Origin: Amanita rubescens
Taxonomy: Eukaryota; Basidiomycota; Agaricomycetes; Agaricales; Amanitaceae
Reading direction: 5' to 3'
Assembly (NCBI GenBank): GCA_015039365.1
Contig: WION01000067.1
Location: 62,001-126,000, forward strand
DNA length: 64,000 nt
Shown here piece by piece: positions 19,030 through 32,531 of the stretch. The notes below the pieces were generated by a model. It did not search any database and was not told the origin of the DNA. It saw nothing but the letters and a program-made list of their open reading frames with translations. The position numbers and the translations under genes are program-made. Each line of letters opens with the position of its first letter. The stretch's first letter is position 1.

Positions 19030-21053
19030 ATGTCGTTACCTCCTTTGCCAGAAGTATCTGGAACAGATCCGTCTCGATGCATCCTAGATTCATTTCGGAT
19101 AGCCATCGCAAAACAAATATCGGATGCTCTACCACCATTGACGCTTGAACAAGCCTACACCGGAGTCGATTATGGAAAAAAAGGCGTTGATTTTACGGTA
19201 GCCTTGCCCCGGTTCAGGCTTCCAGGCAAAGTCGACGAGCTTGCACAAAAAGTCGTTAGCCAAGTGAGTGTCAAATCTGTAGGCCCCTTCTCAACTTGAC
19301 GTCGACTGAAGCATCGTTTTTTTTCCATAGTTCCAACGTAACGAATGGGTAGAATCTATCACGCATGACAAGGCTTTCCTCCACTTCCAAGTGAATACTC
19401 AGAATATGATCCGTGAAGTCCTCACGCAGGTCACCGCCCAAACGAGCGGGACAACCTCTGGTCAGCCAGAGTACGGTTCAAATGAACTGGGCAAAGGCAA
19501 ACGTGTCGTCATCGAATATTCATCACCCAACATCGCAAAGTCCTTCCACGTTGGACACCTTCGAAGTACTATTATAGGCGCATTCTTAGCCAACTTGTAT
19601 AAAGCGTGCGGGTGGGATGTCATCACGTTGAACTACTTGGGCGATTGGGGTACCCAGGCAAGCTCGAATGCTTATTTCCAAGTTGCATCGATATCTAAAC
19701 TCTTTTTTTATTTTTAGTTTGGCATGATTGCGACGGGTTTTGAAAAGTACGGTTCTCAAGAGGAATTAGAAAAAGATGCCATCAAACATCTTTTCGATGT
19801 ATATGTCAAAGTAAACCGCGATGCCGAAGCTGATCCCAACGTCAAGGTGGAAGCAGCAAAGTGGTTCAAACGAATGGAAGATAGGGACGAATCTGCGCTC
19901 AAAAACTGGCGTGTGTGGCGGGAACTCAGCATCCGCAAGTACGAGGGAGAGTATGAACGACTGAACGTCAAGTTTGATCATTATACGGGTGAAAGCCAGG
20001 TTGGACAGGAATGGATGGATAAGGCTGTAGATCGGCTCAGCGAAATGGGCCTGATTAGCGACGTCGACGGTGCTAAGCTCGTTGATTTAGAGAAATGGAA
20101 AATGGGAAAGGCGGTGATCCGGAAGAAAGGCAAGTTCACATTCCCTACGTCCACCGAGCCGTTTCTTAATCAATTTTTGTATAGACGGTACATCGATATA
20201 CCTGACTCGTGATATCGCAGCTGCTATTGAGCGATATGAAAAGTTCAAGTTTGACAAGATGATCTACGTGGTCTCCTCTCAACAGGACCTTCATCTCTCG
20301 CAGTTTTTCAAAATCTTAGAATTGATGAAGTTCCCATGGGCCAGCTCTTTGTTGCATATCAACTACGGCCTCGTGCAGGGCATGAGCACGCGGAAAGGAA
20401 CTGTCGTTTTCCTAAACGAGATCATCCGAGAGGCTGCCCAGGTCATGCACGACCAAATGCAGAAAAACGAAGAAAAGTACAAGGCCGTTGAGGATCCCGA
20501 AACGACAAGTCGGGAGATCGGTATTACGGGAGTGAAAATCCAGGATATGGCTGCCAAACGGTTTGTGTTGAATATCTGGTCTGCTATGCTCCTATTTCTT
20601 ACGATGTGATCGTCATACAGGGTCAACAACTACACGTTCAGCTGGGATCGAATGAGATCATTCGAAGGCGACACTGGGCCATATCTCCAATACGCCCATG
20701 TCCGACTCGCCTCGATCGGTCGTAAAAACCCACACGTTCTCCCCCTCCCACCTCCATCCGAAATCGACGTTGAAACGCTCACGCAGTCTGCACAGGCTCG
20801 CGATATTGTGTTCTTACTTGGTTCATACCCCGATGTAGTGACTACGGCGCTCAAGACGCACGAGCCGAGCGGTATCGTGACGTACTCGTTTAGATTGAGT
20901 CATGCTATATCCAGCGCTTGGGAAACTGTTGTTGTCAAGGGTGAAGAGGATATTGTCAAGGCTAGGGCGAGAATGTGGATGTACGAATCGGCGAGGGAAG
21001 TTTTAGCTGCGGCCATGAGGCTGTTGAGTATCAGGCCTCTGGAACGGATGTGA
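19030..21053 (+). CDS. RARS: Arginyl-tRNA synthetase (cytosolic type)
   Basis: Five exons (19030-19263, 19331-19657, 19718-20129, 20185-20560, 20621-21053) give 593 residues. The enzyme charges tRNA-Arg with arginine using ATP. An N-terminal domain with [14 protein letters not shown] is followed by the class I core: [18 protein letters not shown] holds the HIGH-type signature (HVGH near residue 151), then [11 protein letters not shown] and [31 protein letters not shown] stands at the KMSKS-like loop, as in other ArgRS enzymes. The anticodon-binding C-terminus ends in RPLERM. Two introns (19658-19717 and 20130-20184) begin with GC, not GT; the frame requires these junctions. There is no mitochondrial presequence at this start. 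Only 56 bases separate the stop from the Dib1 ATG. Confidence 0.95.
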
Positions 21054-21109
21054 GATACTACTTTAGAGATATGTACTAAATATAATGTGTTCGATCACAC
21101 TGTCACACC

Positions 21110-21807
21110 ATGTCGTATTTCCTCCCTCACCTTCCATCAGGCTGGCACGTCGATGAGGCCATCAAATCCGAAGAAGATCGAGTTGTCGTCATCCGCTTTG
21201 GTCATGACTGGGATCCCCAATGCATGATAATGGACGAAACTCTCCATGCTATTGCTGAGAAGGTCCAGAACTTTGCTGTCATCTATCTCACAGATATCAC
21301 AGAGGTCCCTGACTTTAACAAGGTGTGCTCCTTTTCTATATGCACGCTTGGTGGAACCCGAGCTGACACCTGTGAGTACAGATGTACGAGTTGTACGATC
21401 CCTGCACGGTCATGTTCTTTTACCGGTCAGTACAGCAATGTTCATTCCAGAACGTAATTAAGGGTGTTATAGGAACAAGCATATCATGATTGATCTTGGA
21501 ACCGGTAACAATAACAAGATGTAAGGAAGATGTTAAACGACGTGGCCACTCCGATTATTCTAACCAATTTCTTTCAGCAATTGGGCGATGGACAACAAAC
21601 AAGAGGTGAGTGGTCAGAATTCGAATGTCTATGCGTAATGCTAAATACCGCCAGGTAATCGACATCATCGAAACGGTGTATAGAGGAGCTTCGAAGGGAC
21701 GTGGTCTTGTGGTCTCGCCTAAAGGTGCTTTATCAGTTGCTTTCGTCTTGTCCCATGGTTGATTTATCTATCTATATGCAGACTACTCGACGCGCTACAG
21801 GTATTAG
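21110..21807 (+). CDS. DIB1: U5 snRNP thioredoxin-like protein Dib1/Dim1 (TXNL4A)
   Basis: Six small exons (21110-21322, 21382-21425, 21473-21520, 21578-21605, 21655-21724, 21782-21807) encode 142 residues, the usual length for this very conserved protein. It begins MSYFLPHLPSGWHVDEAI and contains VVIRFGHDWDPQCM, DPCTVMFFYRNKHI, DLGTGNNNKINWA and ends KDYSTRYRY. Dib1 sits in the U4/U6.U5 tri-snRNP and must leave for the spliceosome to activate. The gene is cut by five introns over 0.7 kb. The start lies 56 bases after the ArgRS stop, so its promoter probably overlaps the ArgRS 3' end. Confidence 0.97.
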
Positions 21808-22505
21808 ATGGATATGGCCACCCGTCGTCTTGCCTTTTTCTGTATATGCAGGATAGTGAAATAACGTTTGCAATACATGAGCTAACAATAGAAACCCAGT
21901 CTTTTTGCATTCAAAATGAATCATCCTGTGAGTTATGTACGTGGCGAAGAGTGATTTCACCAGACGCTCTGCGGACTCTTGATGCACGGACGCGAAATTC
22001 TTGGCATATACATTTATGCACAGTTTGGCATCTCCTTTTCCGACTACACAAGATGCATGTTTGCTCGTCTCATTTGAAAAAAAAAAAAATTATGATCGAC
22101 AATCACTGCTTCTAAGAGGTGATCTATGCCACTGAAAACCAACTGTTCAAGTGAAATAAATAAACATGAAAAGGCTAAACTACCCACTTGAAAATTCACT
22201 TACTAAACGAGATGCTGCAATAATACATAATAATAAGCTAATCACTACACTGCGTATAAAATCGTTCTATCCCGAAGAACATCCATCGCATCCACAAAAA
22301 GAAAAAGAAAAAAGCAATCAATAAATAAGTTACAGACGAAGGGTATATATAAACCGTCCAGCAGTTGTATACAAATCATATACAGCTGTGGGACCTGGTA
22401 GTTGGACAACCATTTGCAAAAATTGATCTAAAAAGGGAATGAAATTCCAGTTACTTGGAAAAAGAAAGATTGCAGCATTGATTGGAGAAGGGGACTAGAC
22501 GTTCT
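21808..22505. other. AT-rich convergent intergenic region
   Basis: It lies between the 3' ends of Dib1 (plus) and the membrane protein gene (minus). It holds A-runs near 22076-22090 and many AATAAA-like words, expected for 3' ends on both strands. No gene is supported. Confidence 0.5.
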
Positions 22506-24224
22506 CTAGATCCCTCCGTAGACGTCGTTGGGATTGTATACGGTTTCAGGTCTTTTAACACTTGAAGACTTGGATTCTCCTTTATCTTCTGACGCAAGTG
22601 GGCTCGATTGATATTTAGGGACCAAGCTCCTTCGGTTTGGCACAAATGAGCCGCTCTTTATCAGATCGAGGTTCAGTTCTGGCAAAACCGGAGGTAGAGA
22701 ATCGATTCGATAACGCGACGTCGCGGTAGGCGCGGGAGAGGGCGGCACCGGAAAGTCTTGCAACTCGGGCGTCTGAACTCGTACCGAGATTGACTGGCCG
22801 GAGCTGTACGATTCGCGGATAGAATCTCTCAAGCTCTCATGGATAGACTCGGGATCTTCGAACGGCGACTTGGGAGGAACGGGAGGAGCATCAGGATAAT
22901 GTTCTGTCGTCTCGGTCGGAGACGGTGTTACTACGACTCTATTGGCTTGATCCTCGCCGAGTCCGCGGGGGACTGGACTGTTGAGTCTCATCGAGATCTC
23001 CACATACTGTGCTGCCTGGAATGGCGACACGCTGGAACGACTCAGATCAACGTAGTCGTCTTGCGGAGGTTGATCCAAGTTCAACTTTGGCGTCCTATTC
23101 TTCCCGGACCCACCCGTGTTAGGTCTTGAATTTTGACGGCGTGGGAACGTGAAGCCATTGGCGGCCCCTGGATCGTTCCCACTGGCAGGGCGGGATGCAC
23201 GTCTAGGTGACGGTTGCTGTCGCGTCACAAAAGTCGGAGGAAGGGTAGACGCCTGGCCGCTAGCAGGAGAATGTCCTACGGTTGCATAGCTACTGGGTGA
23301 ATGTGGTACCGAAGTGCAGATGGGATTTATTGCCTGTGTAGGAACAAAATAACCATCGTGGTTACCACCCACACCACCTGTCACATTGTTGTAACTGTCA
23401 TAATGGGGTGATGAAGGGGAACCGGACTGCTTCCGCTCAGTCATGGCTGGCGGTGGTAAATTGAATCCCCAAGCAATGGTATCTTCATGGGTGGGCGGAT
23501 CTGACATGAGAACAGCTGAGCGACGGAATTCGCTGGCATCAAACTGCTCTTCCCCATGTCTCCTGGATCGTCGCTGACAGGAATAAGAATATGAGTACAT
23601 GTCACAAATTCCAGATAGTCGCATTTTTGCTCACCATCAGGTAGACTACGAGGCAAATTAACGCGGCAAGCACTATGATTCCAACCGCGACTCCTCCGCC
23701 GATAGAACCCGAGTTAGGGCTTGAAGACGCACTTGCCACGGCAGACCCTGCAGACACCGAGGAGCTTGCGGATGGGGTCACTTGGTGACCGATAGCAGTA
23801 GTCGTGTTGTGCAAGCCTGAAGCAGTCGCAGTGTACCTGTGCAGTGAACGAATAAAAAATGTGAACACGCATGTAACCATTGCCCATACTGAGGTGGTTT
23901 TAGATGTTGCAGAGCTGCTAGTTGTGACTTGACTACTGGTAGTTGTCTGACTAGACGACGTGGATGGTAGTGCAGAAGGATCAACTCCTGGAAGACCAAG
24001 TAGACTCGGATCGGTAGGTATTTCTATTGGGTGACCATGCTCTGAATAACGAGTCAAGACTAGATAAAAGCAGGAAAAATAATACACTCACCGTTGGGTA
24101 CTCCATTAGCACCGACCTGCGTGCCTGGTTGCACGTCCTGCGCTGGCAATGGACCAGCAGCACTGTCGGAGCGGTGTTGAAGAGCCAATGCCGCCCGACG
24201 GTGCATACGGTTTCCCAAGGCCAT
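22506..24224 (-). CDS. Single-pass membrane protein with Ser/Thr-rich ectodomain and long cytoplasmic tail
   Basis: The first exon, from ATG at 24224, gives MALGNRMHRRAALALQHR up to GVPNG. After introns near 24040-24090 and 23840-23890 come EHGHPIEIPTDPSLLGLPG and a Ser/Thr-rich stretch (SSSQTTTSSQVTTSSS). A single hydrophobic segment, GGGVAVGIIVLAALICLVVY, is followed by RRSRRHG, a stop-transfer charge cluster. After an intron near 23575-23635, a cytoplasmic tail of about 350 residues rich in Pro/Ser runs to VYNPNDVYGGI. No enzymatic domain is recognised. The architecture (mucin-like outside, one helix, Pro/Ser tail inside) is like fungal cell-wall stress sensors or septum proteins, but no specific homology is claimed. 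No N-terminal signal peptide is evident at this start. Confidence 0.65.
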
Positions 24225-24431
24225 TTTACACGAAAAAAAAAAACGAACGTGAGGAAAACGAGCGTGAACAAAAGAAATGAGTATGCACAACGGCAAGTCG
24301 ATGTTGGTGATGGCCTTGTCAGCTGTCACATGTCACATGTATCACACATCACACACCAATATCAAGTCGCACTTTGTTGTATTTTAGCTCGTTTGTACCT
24401 AATTCTTACATCACTATCTGTGCCTTACCAA

Positions 24432-25921
24432 CTAGGCACTGCTCGCCGCAGAGCCCGAGGGATTCGCAGGTTGAGTGATCTCAACAACGAGGGAAGCAGG
24501 AGTAGAAGTAGGGGATGTGGATGTGGATGTTTCCGAAGTCGTTGCGTCCTCCGTAGCGATGCTGGCAGCAACCGAGCTAGGGTCGGTGGATAACGTTGGT
24601 GAAACATCAGGAGATGCGCCTGTCGATGTGTTCGATGGGTACCCCACCTCCACAACCCCAGACAGCGGCAACGCGGAACTCAGATCAGGTGTGGGCATTG
24701 AGTCTAGTGCATTAGTCGCGTTGGCTGGTATAGGAGGTGTCACCGTAGCCGCACCCGCGGAAGATGAGTCTGTCTGGGCGGTAGTTTCTGTGACGGTAAC
24801 CGTCGTTGTCGGTGACGCGGAAATATCCTTCATTCCCGTGTCCTGGGGAACGAACTTGAGACCCGTACCAGAAGACCTAACGAGTAGCCGAACGTTTTCG
24901 TCCGTCGCCTGGTCATCACCAGCTCCTTCGAGACGATCGGTCGCGGGGGAACTATCTTCTTCGGTTGCCTTGATGGGCTGGAGATAGCCTGAAGCAGCGT
25001 CATATGAAAAGAGCTGGCTTTGATGATAGGTGGTTTGAGAAGTGCAGGGTCTTGCGGTCATCGCACTGGGTTCGACCGGATTGGGGTCGTACGTGGCACA
25101 GTACGAGCCCTGAGGGGAAAGCAACAGCTGACAGCGCTGGTTCTGTCCGTCTGAACCTGGCTCTCCAGCAGACGGTCTCAGATACAATGTCGTAGCGTTG
25201 TTCTGAGACGCATTGAACACATCTCCCTCCATATTCAGAAAGCTAAGGAGTGCATTGTCGGCATCCTGCTCTTAATTAATACCACTAGTCAGGACGAAAC
25301 GATATTGATGCTTACCGTTACAACAACTGTTCCAGGCACGAGACCCGAGTCCATCTCGCGTCTGTGATTATCCGACAGACCTCTATCGTGTATGATCACT
25401 TCGTGCTGGTTATGTTCATGAACGTGTGACCGGTCATCAACGTATTCATAGCAGTCGTGGCAATGATCGTCACGGTCATGATGGCGAGGAACGAGGCTAG
25501 TAAGCGAATTTTTAAGGGTATCAGTGATAGATAAGAGAGTGCCAAGAAGAGAGGCAAGGAGCGCCTGCAAGTTATCCGGTACGGGCGAGTCTCGTGCTTG
25601 AAGAACTCCGAGATCGCGAGTCTTCTTGTCGATGGCGTGGTTGCCCTGTTTTGTAATGAGCGAGTTATCATTTAACAAGAAACAAAAATGTACATCGCGC
25701 GGCTTGCGCCTCTTAGAAGCCCCAGATGCAAACGATAAAGCACGATGCTTTGTGGATGAATGCTGTTTCATGACGGGGTGTGGTTCGCGTTGCCGGAAAT
25801 GACCAGGACCACTGGAATGAGGAGAACGTACGACAACAGCAGTAACAGATGAGGGAAGTACAGCGAGCAAGGCCATGCATTGCACGGCGAGGAGAGCAAA
25901 GTGAGGATCAAGGGCGACCAT
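24432..25921 (-). CDS. Secreted protein with Ser/Thr-rich C-terminus
   Basis: The ATG at 25921 opens a signal peptide (FALLAVQCMALLAVLPSSVT). An in-frame intron (about 25632-25681) and one at 25266-25315 (GT-AG, acceptor CAG) join exons reading SPVPDNLQALLASLLGTLLS, DNALLSFLNMEGDVFNASQN and NNATTLYLRPSAGEPG. The ectodomain contains RCQLLLSPQGSYCATYD and PCTSQTTYHQSQLFSYD. After TTTVTVTET it becomes a Ser/Thr/Pro-rich stretch typical of O-glycosylated linkers. It stops at 24432 without a hydrophobic GPI tail. Ten bases after the stop lies a consensus donor (GTAAGGC) pointing at the next minus-strand gene, so the two might form one transcript (see findings). Function unknown. Confidence 0.65.
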
Positions 25922-26396
25922 ATTTCGCGAGTGAGCGTGAGGTAGTTTGTAGTTGATAAATGTAACGAGACCAGTCGTCAAAAGCGCTTAGACAGATCAC
26001 CAGGACCAAGCGATGTGGAAGAAGGGAAGAAAGGGAATAATAGTCAATGTATGCGTCGGCAGGCTTCTTATAGCTGGGATGGCGGACTGTTATGGCGCAT
26101 TTGTTCTGCGTTCGATCGAAACCGAGGGCGTCATACGACGTCATCGGTCTATTGCCAAGACCGGGAGTAGATAGCTTGTTTAGTGTTCGTCGGGACAGGA
26201 CATGTCGCGTCGTAGCGCGGTGACACCACCGCTGGATGTCAAATGGACACGACTAGACGGTCTGCAGGAGACTGTATATATGCTGGGTTTGCCCATGCGC
26301 GAGAGAGAACTGTGAGATGTGTTGCCACTAGTACCAAAGTGCGGTAAACACGGTAATCGGACTCGCTGGTAGCCGGTACACACACTCGGTTTGTTG
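25922..26396. promoter_or_regulatory. Divergent intergenic region
   Basis: It separates the minus-strand secreted protein gene from the plus-strand thioesterase gene and must hold both promoters. No clear TATA box or repeat is seen. Confidence 0.4.
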
Positions 26397-27349
26397 ATGA
26401 AATTGCATCCAAAGTTGGCGAGAAGCCTCATAACGGGCGGACATTGCAAAGCGCGCTTGAAAAGCACTATTTCGGTTCGCTCATCTGGTTTCTCTGTTCC
26501 GAATATACTGACCTCCAATCTACAGGACCTACAAGCAGCCTTCCGTGACCCAAATTCTCCCTTCTATATTCCTCCAGGTAGCGCAGCGCCCGCATCTCCT
26601 GATGACGTGCCCGAAGCGTCTAAGGCTACTCTGAGCCTTCGACCAGACGGATCGGATTCGCTTGAGAAAGCACACCAGAAATTGCTCAAAAATGGTTTCG
26701 ATCCACTTTCGTTCTGGGAACAGAGAATCGTCTGGGGAGACCAGGACTCGTTCCAGTATGTCCTTCAGATGCCATACGAATGTCGCTAACATGTTTTAGG
26801 CACGTTAATAACGTTAGATACGGTATTGGGTCTAATTTCTGCATGAGTGACAGATGTTGATCATGGCAAGGCATTCCATAGTCCGGTTCTTTGAGTCAGT
26901 ACGTGCAATCCTTTGATGCGATTCTATCACTACGGCTGACTTCTTTATAGAGCCGCATAAAATGGATGACCTCTTTCGGCGAAGAACTCGGAGGGCCTCA
27001 AAAGGCGATAGACATGATAAAAGGAAGAGGCGTCTCTCTCATTCTCAAATCCATTGCAGTTCAATTCCGTAGACCGGTTACATATCCTGATACCGTTAGT
27101 ACCATTTCCAACTAAAAGAATTATGCTGATGGTTTGCAGTTATTAATTGGATATCAACCTTCGGCTGACGCTGAAGACGACCCAACAGCGCTGTCAGTAA
27201 CGGGAAAGGCATACTCTCTGGGGCAACAAGCCTTTGTCGCTACTTCAAACGAAGTCCTTGTATGGTATGACTATGACAAGCTCAAGAAATGCGATCCCGG
27301 TGATAGAATTAGAGATATTGTCAGAAATAGGATTACAATGTCTGCCTAG
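26397..27349 (+). CDS. Hotdog-fold thioesterase-like protein, mitochondrial-type N-terminus (copy 1)
   Basis: Exons 26397-26755, 26800-26822, 26882-26898, 26951-27094 and 27140-27349 total 753 nt (250 residues). The N-terminus MKLHPKLARSLITGGHCKAR is basic and lacks acidic residues, like a mitochondrial targeting sequence. Then come FDPLSFWEQRIVWGDQDSFQ and HVNNVRYVRFFES, the active-site helix region of 4HBT-type hotdog proteins (Asp of DQD and the HVNN turn), and FRRPVTYPDTLLIGYQP and AYSLGQQAFVATSNEVLVWY for the beta sheet. The expected reaction is hydrolysis of an acyl-CoA; the substrate is unknown. A diverged second copy follows 65 bases downstream. Confidence 0.8.
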
Positions 27350-27414
27350 GTTGAATGAAATCACACTGAGTCCGAACAAGCCGGCATTACAACTATAATT
27401 ATAAAAACTGGTTG

Positions 27415-28359
27415 ATGTTGCAGCTCAAGCTGACGGGAAGCCTAATAACGACTGGTCGTAGCAGAGTGCGCTTGAAAAGCACCAAAGGCCCCAGTATTGC
27501 GGTTTGCTCATCCCTCTTGCTCCCTCTGAGTCTATTAAACGCCATCTGCAGGACCTGCAAGCCGTTTTCCGTGACCCGAATTCACCTCCGGGCAGCACGG
27601 GTTCTGCACCTCCAGATGAAATATCCAGTACTACTCGACATCACGCATCTGGAGAATTGGGGAAAGCGTATCAAGAACTGCTCGATAACGGCTTCGATCC
27701 GCTTTCGTTCTGGGAACAAAGGATCTGTTGGGGTGACCAGGACTCGTATCAGTACGTTTTCTCGAACGCCATACGAATTGAAACTAACAAATTTCAGGCA
27801 TGTCAACAATGCCAGAATGGGTAAATGTTCTTAATCCCTCCATGATGAATATCACATGTTGATCAGAGGCAATCACAGCGCGGTTCTTCGAGTCAGTACG
27901 TGACATGCACCAGCTTGATTTTACACTTGCAGCTGACATTTCCTAGAGTCGCGTACAATGGATGACTTCGATAGGCGAAGAACTAGGAGGCCCGCAGAAG
28001 GGACTAGATATGTTGAAAGGGAGAGGCATCGCTCACATACTCAAGTCTATCGAAATTCAATTCCGTAGACCAGTCACATATCCCGATACGGTCAGCATCG
28101 TTTCCAAGCAATAGACTGTCGTACTGATGGATTCCAGGTATTGGTCGGATATCGACCAAACATACCCTCTGAGCTCGAGGATCGGATGGTATTGTTGGTA
28201 ACGGCCAAGGCGTACTCCGTGCAGCAACAAGCCTTTGTTGCGATTGCGAACGAAGTACTTGTGTGGTATGACTATGATAAACTTAAGAAATGTGATCCTG
28301 GTGATAGAATTTGGGATATTGTCAGAAATAGGGTTAGAGTGTCCTGTGATCGTAGATAA
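27415..28359 (+). CDS. Hotdog-fold thioesterase-like protein (copy 2), N-terminal frame broken
   Basis: This tandem paralogue of the preceding gene has the same intron positions. The body is intact: LQDLQAVFRDPNSPPG, FDPLSFWEQRICWGDQDSYQ, HVNNARM, ARFFES, GEELGGPQKGLDMLKGRG, FRRPVTYPDT and AFVAIANEVLVWYDYDKL, ending at 28359. The N-terminus, from the ATG at 27415 (MLQLKLTGSLITTGRSRVR), is in a different frame from the body. The change must fall between about 27480 and 27540, and no normal-length intron bridges it. Either a one-base indel destroyed the targeting sequence or translation starts further in. Only 29 bases separate its stop from the next ATG. Confidence 0.65.
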
Positions 28360-28388
28360 GATCGATTCATTTGATTCAAACCATCAAT

Positions 28389-29287
28389 ATGTCGGGCATT
28401 GTCAAAGTTTTTGTTGTATCACCGGATACACGTTCAGAACGCCGCTTCGACTTGCATCTTACGGTGGAGGATCTCAAGGTGTTGTGCTACCAACAGACAA
28501 AACCTCCCGCATTGCTGACACGGTCCGCAGGGCAAACTAGAACCAGTAACGGGCATTCCAACAGCAAATCAAATCATTACCCTTTTCGACTCTGAAAGCA
28601 GTTCCAAGGCAAAGGCTATTCTAAACGACGATACGAAACAACTGGGATTCTATGGATTGCACGACTGGCAAGTCCTAAAAGCGAGTCCTTTAATATGCCG
28701 ACATACACTTTTCTAAGCACCCTAGCAGGTCGAGGACAGTAATCCTTCAGTCTCATTCACTGGGCAACTCAGTGACACGTCTCAAGTGGAGAAATTCGAA
28801 CTGAGCGAGGCAGAGTACGTAAAACGAACAGGTGAGATAAACCATACAAGAAATGGACCCAGCTCAAAATAATATAGACTCTGTTCTTGCATATAAACGA
28901 CTTCACAAGGTGGGAAGATTCGCACCTCAAGATGAAGCCAAGGATGAAAAGCCCAAAATACCGGACAATATAACGGTAGGGGCGCGGTGTGAGGTTGAAT
29001 CAACAGAAGAGGGTTTTCATAAACGTGGCACGGTACGTTACGTCGGAGAAACCAAATTTGCCAAAGGAGAATGGATCGGCATCGAGTACGATGAACCGAT
29101 TGGCAAGAACGACGGATCGTAGGTGCTCGTTTCCTCAAGCATTTCCGATCTTAAACAAGATTACAGAGTCCAAGGCGAGCGGTACTTTAGTTGCAGTCCA
29201 AATTACGGCGTCTTTCTTCGAGCAGACAAGGTCAAAATTGGGGATTATCCTATCGAGGAGCTGGACATCAGTGAGGATGAGATGTAA
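28389..29287 (+). CDS. TBCB: Tubulin-folding cofactor B (UBL + CAP-Gly)
   Basis: Exons 28389-28478, 28531-28671, 28729-28831, 28878-29118 and 29167-29287 give 231 residues. The N-terminal ubiquitin-like domain is [20 protein letters not shown] to [10 protein letters not shown] linker with [20 protein letters not shown] leads to the CAP-Gly domain ([45 protein letters not shown], and the [16 protein letters not shown] block). It ends [10 protein letters not shown], the short acidic tail that acts with TBCE in releasing alpha-tubulin. This cofactor takes alpha-tubulin from the chaperonin during heterodimer assembly. Domain order and length match the family. Confidence 0.95.
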
Positions 29288-29402
29288 TTTTAGACATTCC
29301 ATATATGGTAAATAATTTGGTCGTATTTGTACACGCTCGTATGTGAGGCCGCGCGTCGCCCGCCTCGTAACTTGACATTTTACGACGATCATCTAGACAA
29401 CC

Positions 29403-32356
<2,954 letters not shown>

Positions 32357-32531
32357 TGACGAACAGCTAAAAGCATTTGTATTCATAATTTTGTCCCAGT
32401 AGTTAGCTTCCCTGCAATAGATGATAAGAGAATCGGGCCGCATATGATTGATATTCTTATCACACCTCCACGTGCTTTCCCTCCTCGCAACTTGACCTGT
32501 CCACTTTACACTCTTTCTTTCCCTAACCACC
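32357..32531 (+). promoter_or_regulatory. Short intergenic region between Cdc48 and DGAT2
   Basis: These 175 bases contain the Cdc48 3' end and the DGAT2 promoter. A pyrimidine-rich stretch (CACTCTTTCTTTCCCTAACC) lies just before the DGAT2 ATG, a common layout in fungal genes. Confidence 0.45.
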
